From contig NZ_CP038436.1 in assembly GCF_004683965.1 (NCBI RefSeq), positions 1,426,001-1,490,000 of the forward strand: a stretch of 64,000 nt of DNA, read 5' to 3'. Positions 15,806 through 23,718 of this stretch are shown here, piece after piece; the first letter of the stretch is position 1, and every line of letters starts with the position of its first letter. The DNA comes from Nocardioides seonyuensis (GTDB lineage: Bacteria; Actinomycetota; Actinomycetes; Propionibacteriales; Nocardioidaceae). The notes under the pieces are model-generated. The model was not told the origin of the DNA. It did not search any database and saw nothing but the letters and a program-made list of their open reading frames with translations. The position numbers were made by a program, and so were the translations under genes.

Positions 15806-17397
15806 GACCGCTCCACCAGCCAGCCGCGCAGGAGGGCAGCGACTTCATCCGGCTGGCGCTCGACCAGGGCGGCGAGCTCCTCGCGCATCTCCGTCTCGGC
15901 GCTCGACGGGACGGGTGCGGAGGAGAGCTGCAGCGCTGCCTCGGCGTCGAGGCGCTGCTGGGCAGCGAGGGCGGCACGGTCGGCCTGCTCCTGGCGAAGC
16001 TGCTCGACGACGTAGGACGTCGCCTCCTCGCGGGCGCTGCTGTTCTTGCGCGAACGGCGCCAGACGAGCCCCAGGAGCAGGAGCACGACGCCACCCAGCA
16101 CGCCGTTGCGGATCCAGGTGTTGCGGGCTGCAGCCGCGTCGGCCTCCTTGGCCGCCGCGAGGGCTGCCAGGTTGGCCTCCTCGACGGAGTTGTCGAAGGG
16201 CACGACGGAGGTCTGGATGGAGTCGCCGCGCTCGGTGTCGAGCCCGATCGCCGCGGCGACCAGGTCCTCGATCTCGGCCGGGTCGACAGCGACCTCGGCG
16301 TTGGTGTCGACGACGACGGCCGCGTGGAGGTTCTCGACCGAGCCCGGGGCGGCCTCGGCCTGCTCCACGACCTTGTCCACGCCGTTCTCGCGCACCGTGG
16401 CGGAGTTGTTGTAGCTGCCGTCAGCGCCCCCGCCGTTGGTCTCCAGCTGGGCGTCGGGCCCGACGACGCCGCTCGCCTGCCCGGCACCGGCCCCGCCCGA
16501 GTAGGTCTCCTTCTGCTTCGACTCAGCCAGGGTGGGGACCCGCTGCTGCCGGCCGTAGGTCGTGGACTCGGTGACCTTGCGGTCGAAGTCGAGCACCGCG
16601 GTGACCTGGACGGTGCTGTTGCCGGGGCCGAAGACCCGGTCGAGCATCGACTGCACCTTGCCGTTGAGCTGGTCCTGGTACTCCTGGACCTGACGGTACT
16701 GACCGCTCGCGGAGCCGTTGGCTCCCTCGCCGTCGGTCAGCACGCGGCCGGCCGAGTCGGTCACGGTGACCTTCGAGGGGTCGAGCCCGTCGATGCTGGA
16801 GGCGACCAGGTGGACGACGCCCTGGACCTGGTCGGCGCCGAGCTCGGTGCCGGCGTGGGTGTCGACGAGGATCGAGGCCGTGGCCGGCTCCTGCTCCTCG
16901 GCGAAGACCTGCTTGGGCGGCAGGGCGAGGTGGACCACGGCGGTGTCGACGCCGTCGATTGCCTCGACCGTGGCGGCGAGCTCGCCCTCCATCGCGCGCT
17001 TGAAGTCGGTCTGCTCCTTGAACTGCGAGGTCGAGATGTCCTGGCCGTCGAGCAGGGCGTAGCCACCCTCGCTGCTCTCGGAGGGCAGCCCCTCGCCGCT
17101 GAGGGCGATCCGGGTGGAGTAGACGTCCTTGCGCGGCACCGAGATCGTGCCGCCACCACCACCGATCTCGTACGGCACGCCGTCGGCGTCGAGCTGCTCG
17201 ACGACCGCGGCGGCGTCCTCGGACGACAGGTTCGTGTAGAGAGGGGCGTAGGACGGTGCCGACGCCCAGCGGAACACCATGAAGGCGGCGAGCAGCAGGG
17301 CCAGGGTCCCGACGACGGCAACGACCTTCTGGCCGGCGCTGAAGGCCTTGAAGGAGCTGAGGGGCCCCTCGAGCGCGCGCGTGACTCCGGTTCTCAT
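15802..17397 (-). CDS. fliF: Flagellar MS-ring protein FliF
   Basis: FliF forms the membrane ring on which the basal body is built. The 531-aa protein has a first transmembrane helix near residues 25-45 ([20 protein letters not shown]), ring-building motif regions including [20 protein letters not shown], a second helix near residues 425-445 ([15 protein letters not shown]), and a C-terminal tail for FliG binding. It overlaps fliE by four bases. Confidence 0.97.
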   Translation of the reverse strand: MRTGVTRALEGPLSSFKAFSAGQKVVAVVGTLALLLAAFMVFRWASAPSYAPLYTNLSSEDAAAVVEQLDADGVPYEIGGGGGTISVPRKDVYSTRIALSGEGLPSESSEGGYALLDGQDISTSQFKEQTDFKRAMEGELAATVEAIDGVDTAVVHLALPPKQVFAEEQEPATASILVDTHAGTELGADQVQGVVHLVASSIDGLDPSKVTVTDSAGRVLTDGEGANGSASGQYRQVQEYQDQLNGKVQSMLDRVFGPGNSTVQVTAVLDFDRKVTESTTYGRQQRVPTLAESKQKETYSGGAGAGQASGVVGPDAQLETNGGGADGSYNNSATVRENGVDKVVEQAEAAPGSVENLHAAVVVDTNAEVAVDPAEIEDLVAAAIGLDTERGDSIQTSVVPFDNSVEEANLAALAAAKEADAAAARNTWIRNGVLGGVVLLLLGLVWRRSRKNSSAREEATSYVVEQLRQEQADRAALAAQQRLDAEAALQLSSAPVPSSAETEMREELAALVERQPDEVAALLRGWLVERS

Positions 17398-17711
17398 CCG
17401 ACCTGCATCCGCATGATCTCGGTGAACGCCTCGATGGCCTTGTTGCGCACGGCGACGGTCAGCTTGGTGGCGACCTCGGCCTCGGTCGCGGCGAGGGTGT
17501 AGTCGTGGATGTTGGGCAGGGTGCCGGAGGCGGCCTGGACGGCCAGCGAGTCAGCCTTGTCCTGCAGGCCCTCCAGGCGCTCGATGCCGTCGACCAGCAT
17601 GCTGCCGAACTCGCTGCTGGGGCCGCTGGTCGCCGCGGGCGCCGCCGACGGCGTCGCGACGGGTGCGACGTAGGGGGTGAACCCGATGCTCTCGATGCCG
17701 CTGACGCTCAT
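17394..17711 (-). CDS. fliE: Hook-basal body protein FliE
   Basis: A 105-aa helical protein linking the MS ring to the rod. The conserved block is [20 protein letters not shown] with the C-terminal [18 protein letters not shown]. It sits between flgC and fliF with four-base overlaps on both sides, the standard flgB-flgC-fliE-fliF order. Confidence 0.95.
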   Translation of the reverse strand: MSVSGIESIGFTPYVAPVATPSAAPAATSGPSSEFGSMLVDGIERLEGLQDKADSLAVQAASGTLPNIHDYTLAATEAEVATKLTVAVRNKAIEAFTEIMRMQVG

Positions 17712-18103
17712 CGTCCCTGTCCGATCTGGATCGCTGCCGAGTAGGTGTCCTGGGCGGTCTTGGTGACGGTGACCGAGGCCTGGAAGCCGCGCTGGGCCTG
17801 GATGAGCGAGCTCATCTGGACGGTCATGTCGATGTCGGGCCGGCGGACCATTCCGTCGGCGTCCGCCAGCGGGTGGTCGGGGGCGTGGGTCAGCACGCCC
17901 TCGGCGTCGCTGAGGCGGATGCCGCTGACGTCGACGCCGCCCTCGGGACGGGCGGTCGCGACCACCATCTGGCCCTGGAACGCGTCCTCAGCGGTCGAGG
18001 TGACCGTGTTCGCGTTGGAGATGTTGTGGGCCAGCGAGTCGAGCCAGGTCTGGTGCATGCCCAGGCTGCTGTTGGCGATGCGCAGCATGTCGAAGGCGCC
18101 CAT
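17708..18103 (-). CDS. flgC: Proximal rod protein FlgC
   Basis: A 131-aa rod protein starting [20 protein letters not shown], with [13 protein letters not shown] and the C-terminal axial motif [20 protein letters not shown]. The start at 18103 is set by the one-base TGATG overlap with flgB; the longer open frame upstream is the shadow of flgB. Ordinary length. Confidence 0.95.
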   Translation of the reverse strand: MGAFDMLRIANSSLGMHQTWLDSLAHNISNANTVTSTAEDAFQGQMVVATARPEGGVDVSGIRLSDAEGVLTHAPDHPLADADGMVRRPDIDMTVQMSSLIQAQRGFQASVTVTKTAQDTYSAAIQIGQGR

Positions 18104-18462
18104 CAGGCCGCACCTGCTGCGGTCCGGACCAGCGAGAAGCGGTCGGACACCGCGCGCGTCATCATCTGGTACTGGAACTGCGTCTGGACCGCCGAGAGCG
18201 TCTCCTGGCGCAGGTCGACGTTGTTGCCGTCGGTGCCGGCCGGGGCGTTGGACGGAAGCGTCGACGCGCTCACCCCGGAGGTGGGCATCTCGCCGCGCTG
18301 GAGGGCCGCGCTCAGGCTCGACTCGAAGTCGACGCTGACCGCCCGGAAGCCGGGGGTGTCGACGTTCGCGATGTTGTCGGCGATCACGCTCTGACGGGTC
18401 GCGAGGCCGTCGAGGGTCGTCGCAAGGACGGACGACACGGCATCTGGCATGCCAAAGGACAC
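18103..18462 (-). CDS. flgB: Proximal rod protein FlgB
   Basis: A 119-aa rod protein with the axial motif ATRQSVIADNIANVDTPGFR and the C-terminal TQFQYQMMTRAVSDRFSLVR. GTG at 18462 follows GGAGGAG by four bases; that Shine-Dalgarno lies in a small hairpin with loop TGGA. It is the first gene of the long flgB-to-flgE operon. Confidence 0.95.
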   Translation of the reverse strand: MSFGMPDAVSSVLATTLDGLATRQSVIADNIANVDTPGFRAVSVDFESSLSAALQRGEMPTSGVSASTLPSNAPAGTDGNNVDLRQETLSAVQTQFQYQMMTRAVSDRFSLVRTAAGAA

Positions 18463-18466
18463 GGGG

Positions 18467-18524
18467 TCTCCTCCAGGAGATCAGTGCCGGTCCTTCGGCG
18501 GGGGGGTGCGAGCGTTCCTTGCTC
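18467..18524 (-). promoter_or_regulatory. flgB leader with three GGA-loop hairpins (candidate CsrA sites)
   Basis: Minus strand, in order: GAGC/GCTC with loop AAGGAAC (18510-18524), which begins seven bases after the -10 element; GCCG/CGGC with loop AAGGAC (18486-18499); and TCTCC/GGAGA with loop TGGA (18467-18480), which contains the Shine-Dalgarno GGAGGAG. The stems are short (4-5 bp), so each alone is weak. The repeated GGA-in-loop pattern is the evidence. Confidence 0.45.
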
Positions 18525-18531
18525 TCGGTCC

Positions 18532-18561
18532 GAATCGGCGTCCCGTTGACGTGGCTGAGGG
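18532..18561 (-). promoter_or_regulatory. Sigma-28 type promoter of the flgB operon
   Basis: Minus strand: CCCTCAG (18561-18555), 15 bases, GCCGATTC (18539-18532). The predicted transcript start is near 18525, giving a leader of about 63 bases. It drives rod, MS-ring, switch, ATPase and hook genes. Confidence 0.7.
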
Positions 18562-18581
18562 AAACCCGCCGTGTTCTTCGA

Positions 18582-18603
18582 GGTCGGGACCATGGTCGGG
18601 ACC
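18582..18603 (-). promoter_or_regulatory. Paired GGTC-NN-GACC sites upstream of the flgB promoter
   Basis: Minus strand: GGTCCCGACC, AT, GGTCCCGACC. Each 10-mer is itself a dyad, GGTC-N2-GACC. The pair ends 20 bases before the -35 element. The same type of pair (GGTCCAGACC twice) lies upstream of the flgN promoter at 23099-23131, so a shared activator site is plausible. Confidence 0.4.
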
Positions 18604-18633
18604 CGCACCACCCGATCGGGCTATACGAGGTGA

Positions 18634-18951
18634 CTAGGCCGAGACGTCGAAGTACGCCGGCAGCCCCATCGGCTGGGAGGCGCGGGGGTACGGCGAGCCG
18701 TCCAGCTCGGCCTTCGCGGTCGCGGCCGCGCGCTCCAGCTGGGCCCTCACGAGCTGCTGGCGCTCGACGAGGCGTTGCGCCCGCTCGAGGAGGTCGTCGG
18801 GGAGCGGTCCCCGGACGACGGGCGGTCGCCACCTCAGGGCACGCGGGTCGTGCGTGGGATCGACGCCGCGCTCGAGGAGCCGGACGGCGTCGTCGAGGTC
18901 GCGCTCGAGGAGCTCGAGCGCCTGCGTCCAGGTGCGGTGCTCGGGGTTCAC
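18634..18951 (-). CDS. Small helical flagellar protein, FliT-like by position
   Basis: A 105-aa protein read from GTG at 18951, which overlaps the fliS stop (GTGA). It is mostly helical and charged at the start (WTQALELLERDLDDAVRLLE) with a second helix LLERAQRLVERQQLVRAQLE, and ends in a Pro-rich tail. I do not recognise a named domain. The slot after fliD and fliS is that of the FliD chaperone FliT, so that is the working guess. Confidence 0.65.
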   Translation of the reverse strand: MNPEHRTWTQALELLERDLDDAVRLLERGVDPTHDPRALRWRPPVVRGPLPDDLLERAQRLVERQQLVRAQLERAAATAKAELDGSPYPRASQPMGLPAYFDVSA

Positions 18952-19325
18952 GCGGACTTCGCGTTGTCCATGGCCGCCTGGCGCCAGGCGTCCGCCAGAC
19001 CGGTGACCAGGTCGAGGCAGTGGGTGGTCAGCGCGGCGTCGCGCTGCACGTTGGCCTGCACGAGCTGGACGAGGAGGTGGGAGTAGAGGCTGTTCAGCAT
19101 CTCCGCGCCGTCCCACAGTTCGGGTCGCAGGCTGCCCTGCAGCTCGGCCACGATGTCCTGGGCGTGGGTGAGGGCACCATGGGCGGCCGGGTGGTTGCCG
19201 GCCTCCTGGGCCTCGAGGGCCCGGCGGCAGTCCAGGACCAGCCTGTCGTACAGCATCACGAGCAGTCGCGAGGGGCTCGCGGTCTGCACCGAGGCCTGCA
19301 GGTAGGGGTTCGTGGTGGTGTTCAT
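18948..19325 (-). CDS. fliS: Flagellin export chaperone FliS
   Basis: A 125-aa helical protein beginning MNTTTNPYLQASVQTASPSR, then LLVMLYDRLVLDCRRALEAQ, the standard FliS start. It binds the C terminus of flagellin to prevent early assembly. It lies 12 bases after fliD. Ordinary length. Confidence 0.95.
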   Translation of the reverse strand: MNTTTNPYLQASVQTASPSRLLVMLYDRLVLDCRRALEAQEAGNHPAAHGALTHAQDIVAELQGSLRPELWDGAEMLNSLYSHLLVQLVQANVQRDAALTTHCLDLVTGLADAWRQAAMDNAKSA

Positions 19326-19337
19326 GGGGTGCCTTCC

Positions 19338-20693
19338 TTAGCTTCCCGATGATGACGCGAGGCTGGAGATCTGGCCGGCCAGCCACGAGGACTGGCTGTT
19401 CATCTGGCTCAGCGCGGTCTCGAGGGCGGTGAACTGGCGAGTGAGTGCGGTCCGTCGCAGCTCCAGTCGCAGGTCCCAGGCCTCGATGCCGTCGTTGAGC
19501 CTCTCGATCGTGCTGGTGCGGCCGGTGATGGCCTGGGTGAGCGTCCCGGTCGCCTTGTCGCTGGCGGCGGTGGCCACCTCGGCGACCCGGTCGAGGAACC
19601 CCGTCCCGTCGGCGGTGAGCCGCCGCTGCACGGCGTCCGGGTCGGCCTTGTAGGCCTCGCTCAGCTTGGCCTCGTCGAGGACCAGACGGCCGTTCTTGTC
19701 GGTCTGGATCCCCAGGGTGGAGAGGCTGGTGCCGTCGGTCGGGAAGACGGTGTCGAGGAGGCGGCCGCGCAGCTCGCGGACGCTGGAGTCACCGGCCAGC
19801 ATGCCCTTGGCCTTGGTCGCAGGGTTGTAGGAGGTGAGCGAGTCGATCTCCGTGAGCACGGAGTTGATGGCGTCGACGGCGGACTTCACCGACCGGATGG
19901 TGGCGGCCGGATCCAGTTTCAGCTCGATGTCGGCGAGGCCGGTGGCGGCTGCGCCGAGGGTGATGTCGACGCCGGGCACCAGGTCCTTGAACGTGTTGGT
20001 CGCCGAGGTGGCGACGATGCCACCGCCCACGGTGACCTGGGCGTCGCGGCCGACCCGGGTGCTCGCCCCACCGAGGATCGGTGAGGTCCCGTCGGCGGCG
20101 TCGCGGAGTGTGAAGTCTGACGAGGCACCGGTGGCGACCGACTCGACGACGAGGCGGAACTGGTCCTGGCCGGAGGCGTCGGCACCGACTCGTACGGCGG
20201 TGGCCCGAAGGCCGGTCTTGTTGGCGGGGTCGTTGATCGCGGTGACCAGGCCGCGGAGGGTGCCGTCGGTGGTCAGGTCCTGCGCCACCGTCCCGTCGAG
20301 CCGGTCGATCCTGACCGACGTCGGAACCGTGCCAGGAGCGTCGTAGCCCACGGCGCTGGCGTGCTCGAGCCGGTGGCTCAGAGCCGTGCGGTCGACCTGG
20401 ACGCTGAACGCCCCCGCCGCGGCGCTGGCCCCGACGGTGACGGTGACGTCCTTGAGGGAGGAGGTCGCGGTGAGCTTGCTCCACGCAGTCGGCTTGGCGA
20501 GGTCGGCGGCCGTGGTGGCCAGCGAGGCGAGGCGGCTGTTGAGGGTCTGCATCGCGTTGACGGCGCGCTGCTCGGTGCTCACCCGGGTCTGCATGCGCGA
20601 CTGGGGCACGGCCTCGAGCTGCATGAGCTGGTTGACGATCGAGACGGTGTCGAGTCCGCTCGCCAGTCCGCCGATGCTCGCGGATCCGCTCAT
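19338..20693 (-). CDS. fliD: Flagellar filament cap FliD
   Basis: FliD caps the filament and helps flagellin fold into place. The 451-aa protein starts MSGSASIGGLASGLDTVSIV with LMQLEAVPQSRM, both typical, and ends in a helical D0 domain (LRRTALTRQFTALETALSQM). GAGGAGG precedes the ATG closely. No sigma-28 match lies directly upstream, so it may depend on read-through from fliC. Confidence 0.95.
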   Translation of the reverse strand: MSGSASIGGLASGLDTVSIVNQLMQLEAVPQSRMQTRVSTEQRAVNAMQTLNSRLASLATTAADLAKPTAWSKLTATSSLKDVTVTVGASAAAGAFSVQVDRTALSHRLEHASAVGYDAPGTVPTSVRIDRLDGTVAQDLTTDGTLRGLVTAINDPANKTGLRATAVRVGADASGQDQFRLVVESVATGASSDFTLRDAADGTSPILGGASTRVGRDAQVTVGGGIVATSATNTFKDLVPGVDITLGAAATGLADIELKLDPAATIRSVKSAVDAINSVLTEIDSLTSYNPATKAKGMLAGDSSVRELRGRLLDTVFPTDGTSLSTLGIQTDKNGRLVLDEAKLSEAYKADPDAVQRRLTADGTGFLDRVAEVATAASDKATGTLTQAITGRTSTIERLNDGIEAWDLRLELRRTALTRQFTALETALSQMNSQSSWLAGQISSLASSSGS

Positions 20694-20731
20694 GATGCCT
20701 CCTCAGGACTGACGGGACATGCGTCCCGGAC

Positions 20732-20774
20732 GGACGACGGGCGGGCCAGGGGGGAGGGGGCCCACCCGTCGTCC
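20732..20774 (-). terminator. Terminator after flagellin fliC
   Basis: A 14-bp stem with one mismatch (GGACGACGGGCGGG against CCCACCCGTCGTCC in plus-strand reading) and a 15-base loop begins 35 bases after the fliC stop. A second small stem CGGGAC/GTCCCG lies at 20713-20728, before fliD. It probably limits read-through of the abundant fliC transcript into fliD. Confidence 0.7.
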
Positions 20775-20808
20775 ACGGGGGATGCTGGTTGCTCTAGCTG
20801 GCTAGTCG

Positions 20809-21987
20809 TCAGCGGAGCAGAGACAGCACACCCTGGGGGGCCTGGTTGGCCTGGGCGAGCATCGCGGTGCCCGCCTGCGACAGGATCTGCGCCCGAGTGA
20901 AGCTCATCATCTCCTGAGCCATGTCGGTGTCGCGGATCCGGCTCTCGGAGGCCGACAGGTTCTCGACGGCCACGTTGAGGTTGTTGATGGTGTGCTCGAA
21001 CCGGTTCTGCATGGCACCCAGGCCGGCGCGAGCGGTGGAGACGTTCTTGATCTGCGCGTCGACCGTCTTGATCGCGGCCTGGGCTCCGTCAGCGGTGCTG
21101 AAGTCCAGTCCGGTGCCGGGACCTGCGACGACCGCGGTGGACGCCGCGGCGCCCGTACCTGCGGCGGCGTGGGTGCCGGCGGCGGCGCCACCGAACACGG
21201 CCGCGCCGTCCTTGGCGGTGACGACCAGCTGGTTGTCCTTGTTCACCGAGGCGCTGAGCTCCCCGGAGAACGCGGCGTCCTTGTTGAGGGCGTCAGCCAG
21301 CTCACCGACCGTCTTGTAGGTGCCAGCGGCACCCAGGTTGGCGGTGGTGATGGTGGTGTCGACGTTGTTGCCGCCCACGACACTGCGGGTGCTGAACGTC
21401 ATCGTGCCGGTCACGTCGGTCGGGGTGAGGACGTCCATGGTGGCACCGGTGGTGGGAGCGCTCAGGGTGTTGGAGATGCCCTTGACGTTCGCACCGGACA
21501 GGTCGACCGAGATGCGGCTGTTGGCGTCGCCGTCGGCACCGACCTGGAAGTGCATCGTGCCGGCGGAGCCGTCGAGCAGCTTGGCACCGTTGAAGTTGGT
21601 CGAGTCGCCGATCCGACCGAGCTCCTTGACGAGGCTGTCGGCCTCGGTCTTGATGTTGGCGCGAGCCTCGGTGTTGTTGCTGTCGTTGGCGCCCTGGACA
21701 CCCAGGTCACGCAGACGCTGCAGGATCGAGTGGACCTCGGTCAGCGCACCTTCTGCGGTCTGGACGACCGAGATGCCGTCCTGCGCGTTGCGGGCGGCGA
21801 CCTTGAGGCCACCGACCTGCGAGCGCAGGCCCTCGGAGATGGCCAGGCCGGCGGCGTCGTCGGCGGCCCGGTTGATGCGGAATCCGCTCGACAGCTTCTC
21901 GAGCGACTTGGACATCTGGCCCTGCGTGACCGACAGGTTGCGGTACGAGTTGAAGGCGTCGATGTTCTGGTTGATGCGGAGACCCAT
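20809..21987 (-). CDS. fliC: Flagellin FliC
   Basis: The filament subunit, 392 aa. The N-terminal D0/D1 reads MGLRINQNIDAFNSYRNLSV with LSSGFRINRAADDAAGLAIS and the TLR5-type stretch LQRLRDLGVQGAND. The C-terminal D1/D0 has RIRDTDMAQEMMSFTRAQIL and ends in LLR. The middle region (about residues 180-300) is variable. It is the only flagellin gene in the window. AAAGGA precedes the ATG. It is transcribed alone from a sigma-28 type promoter and followed by a strong terminator. Confidence 0.98.
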   Translation of the reverse strand: MGLRINQNIDAFNSYRNLSVTQGQMSKSLEKLSSGFRINRAADDAAGLAISEGLRSQVGGLKVAARNAQDGISVVQTAEGALTEVHSILQRLRDLGVQGANDSNNTEARANIKTEADSLVKELGRIGDSTNFNGAKLLDGSAGTMHFQVGADGDANSRISVDLSGANVKGISNTLSAPTTGATMDVLTPTDVTGTMTFSTRSVVGGNNVDTTITTANLGAAGTYKTVGELADALNKDAAFSGELSASVNKDNQLVVTAKDGAAVFGGAAAGTHAAAGTGAAASTAVVAGPGTGLDFSTADGAQAAIKTVDAQIKNVSTARAGLGAMQNRFEHTINNLNVAVENLSASESRIRDTDMAQEMMSFTRAQILSQAGTAMLAQANQAPQGVLSLLR

Positions 21988-22021
21988 GATGGATTCCTTT
22001 CCTAGGGAGTCTGATGGAGCT

Positions 22022-22041
22022 GGAGTCCGTCCGTGGACTCC
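22022..22041 (-). promoter_or_regulatory. fliC leader hairpin with ACGGAC loop (candidate CsrA site)
   Basis: Minus strand: a perfect 7-bp stem GGAGTCC/GGACTCC with hexaloop ACGGAC, starting ten bases after the -10 element. The Shine-Dalgarno region AGGAAAGGA (about 21995-22005) offers a second GGA site. The layout resembles the hag leader of Bacillus, where CsrA represses flagellin and FliW relieves it. Confidence 0.55.
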
Positions 22042-22051
22042 GTCGAGGTGC

Positions 22052-22081
22052 TGATCGGTCAGCCCCTCATTGGTCTGAGGA
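22052..22081 (-). promoter_or_regulatory. Sigma-28 type promoter of fliC
   Basis: Minus strand: TCCTCAG (22081-22075), 15 bases, ACCGATCA (22059-22052). The predicted start is near 22045, at the foot of the leader hairpin. As flagellin is the classical FliA target, this site anchors the reading of the other five. Confidence 0.75.
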
Positions 22082-22134
22082 TTTCGGCAGAACTTCTTTG
22101 CGGACTTCGTTCCGCCCTCTTCGGGTGGTGTGGA

Positions 22135-22977
22135 TCAGGCGCTGGTGGCGAAGCGTGCAGCGGCGGGGCGCACCACGGCGTGGCGCTCGGCGACGGCCGC
22201 GTAGTAGGCCTCGCGGCGGCGGGCGGCGACGCCCTCCGGGCGCTCGTGACGCTGCACGAGGTGCGGGTCGAGCTGGGAGTTGATGCCGTCGCGCAGCAGG
22301 ACCATGGCCTCGGCACGCAGCTGGGAGACCCTGGACTCGCTCACGCCGAGCTCGGCGGCCAGCTCGGCCATCGGGCGCTCTGCGAGGAAGTAGCCCTCGA
22401 CGACGATGCGCAGCTTCGCGGGGAGCTCGGCCACGGCGTCACCGAGGTAGCTCAGCAGCTCGTCGTGCTCGAGCGCCTGCTCGGGGGTCGGGGTCCGCGA
22501 CGGGAGGACCTCGGCGAAGGAGCCCTGCTCCTCGCCGGCCTCCAGGGAGAGGACCTGGGCCCGGGCGATGTCCTCCTTGTTGGCGAGAACCTCCTCGAGG
22601 GGCATGCCGAGCGCACCGGCGACCTCCTTGTCGGTAGGGGTGCGGCCGAGCGAGTAGGTGAGCCTCGTGCGGGTCTCGTCCAGGTCGCGAGCACGACGTC
22701 GTACTCCCCTTGTGGCCCAGTCCACGCCGCGCAGCTCGTCGAGCAATGCACCGCGCACCCGGGTGGCGGCGTAGCGGGCGAACGGCACCCCGCGCTCGGC
22801 GTCGTAGGCCTGGGCGGCCTGGACCAGCGCCGTGAGACCGGCGGAGGTCAGGTCGTCGCGGTCGACGTGGCCGGGGACCCTGGCGAGGGTCTCTCGCACG
22901 AGGTGTCCCACGAGCGGGATGTTGGAGGTCACCAGGTCGTCGACGGTGATGTCGCGAGGGCTGTCTGTCGGCTGCAC
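22135..22977 (-). CDS. fliA: Flagellar RNA polymerase sigma factor FliA (sigma-28)
   Basis: A sigma-70 family factor of the FliA/SigD/WhiG type. Region 2 reads DLTSAGLTALVQAAQAYDAE and FARYAATRVRGALLDELR, region 3 follows, and region 4 has LAAELGVSESRVSQLRAEAM. The frame is open far upstream, but homology starts at about DLVTSNIPLVGHLVRE, so GTG at 22977 is chosen (280 aa). No good Shine-Dalgarno is seen there, so a leaderless mRNA is possible. No sigma-28 type site precedes it. No flgM-like anti-sigma gene is in the window. Confidence 0.93.
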   Translation of the reverse strand: MQPTDSPRDITVDDLVTSNIPLVGHLVRETLARVPGHVDRDDLTSAGLTALVQAAQAYDAERGVPFARYAATRVRGALLDELRGVDWATRGVRRRARDLDETRTRLTYSLGRTPTDKEVAGALGMPLEEVLANKEDIARAQVLSLEAGEEQGSFAEVLPSRTPTPEQALEHDELLSYLGDAVAELPAKLRIVVEGYFLAERPMAELAAELGVSESRVSQLRAEAMVLLRDGINSQLDPHLVQRHERPEGVAARRREAYYAAVAERHAVVRPAAARFATSA

Positions 22978-23096
22978 AAGACAGATACTTGGGTCCTTCT
23001 TTACACAAAGTTGATGAAACCTTTGATTTCCCAGGCCCCGCGGACCAACTGGGGACCGGGGTCCCGGGGGACCATGACCCGAACGGGCCATGCCGG

Positions 23097-23131
23097 GTGG
23101 TCCAGACCTGTTCCCCGACGTGGTCCAGACC
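23097..23131 (+). promoter_or_regulatory. Two GTGGTCCAGACC direct repeats upstream of the flgN promoter
   Basis: GTGGTCCAGACC occurs at 23097-23108 and again at 23120-23131, a 23-base period. The core GGTCCAGACC is a dyad GGTC-N2-GACC, as in the pair near flgB. The second copy ends 12 bases before the -35 element. Nearby 23041-23080 is rich in other GGTCCC/GGGACC pieces. A regulator site is inferred. Confidence 0.4.
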
Positions 23132-23143
23132 GTGGGGACCAAC

Positions 23144-23173
23144 CCCTCAGGTGTCGTCCCCGGCGTCCGATGG
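23144..23173 (+). promoter_or_regulatory. Sigma-28 type promoter of the flgN-flgK-flgL-fliW-csrA operon
   Basis: CCCTCAG (23144-23150), 15 bases, TCCGATGG (23166-23173). The predicted start is near 23180, about 50 bases before flgN. Unlike four other flagellar leaders here, I see no GGA-loop hairpin at its 5' end. That fits an operon that encodes CsrA and FliW themselves. Confidence 0.65.
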
Positions 23174-23231
23174 GGATCTCGTGACAGTCAGCGACGCTGC
23201 CCGCTCGGGCACAGAGAGAGGAGGCTCCGCC

Positions 23232-23717
23232 ATGGAGGCGATCGAGAGGCTCTCCCTGGTGCTCTGGCGTGAGCGCGAGCTCCTGGAGGACCTGCACTTC
23301 CGGCTGGAAGTCGAGCAGCTCGTGCTCTCGAGCGGCCGCAGCACGTGGCTGGCGCACGCCGCCCGTGACATCGACAGCCTGCTGGCCAAGATCCGCGAGA
23401 CCGAGGTCCTGCGCGCCGTTGCCGCCGACGCCGCCGCCGCCTCGGTGGGCATGGCCGACAACCCGAGCCTGGCCGCGCTGGCCGAGGCCGCGGACGAGCC
23501 GTGGTCCACGATCCTCGACGAGCACCGTCAGGCGTTCGTGGCGGTGACCGCCGAGATCACCACGCTGGCCGACTCCAACCGCCACCTCGTCTCGGCGGGC
23601 TACCGCTCCGCCCGCGAGACCCTGCTCTCCCTGGGCGACTCGACCGACGGCTACGACGCCGCCGGCACCGCCACCGCGGAGCCGATGCGCTACCGCCTCG
23701 TGGACCGGAGCCTGTGA
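23232..23717 (+). CDS. flgN: FlgN-like hook-filament junction chaperone
   Basis: A 161-aa, mainly helical protein starting MEAIERLSLVLWRERELLED, with LEVEQLVLSSGRSTWL and a late helix. This is the usual look of FlgN-domain chaperones that deliver FlgK and FlgL. It lies directly before flgK with one base between them. The ATG at 23232 follows GAGAGGAGG. Sequence conservation of FlgN is low, so the name rests partly on position. Confidence 0.75.
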   Translation: MEAIERLSLVLWRERELLEDLHFRLEVEQLVLSSGRSTWLAHAARDIDSLLAKIRETEVLRAVAADAAAASVGMADNPSLAALAEAADEPWSTILDEHRQAFVAVTAEITTLADSNRHLVSAGYRSARETLLSLGDSTDGYDAAGTATAEPMRYRLVDRSL

Positions 23718-23718
23718 C

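Noticed and set aside
18634..19386. A longer 250-codon frame over fliS on the minus strand
   Set aside because: Only the last 105 codons, from the GTG at 18951, look like a real protein; the rest is a shadow of fliS.
20713..20728. Hairpin CGGGAC-ATGC-GTCCCG before fliD considered as a CsrA site
   Set aside because: Its loop has no GGA and it sits at the end of the fliC terminator region; more likely part of transcript-end structure.
23198..23211. Stem TGCCC/GGGCA in the flgN leader considered as a CsrA site
   Set aside because: The loop GCTC lacks GGA, so it does not fit CsrA recognition.
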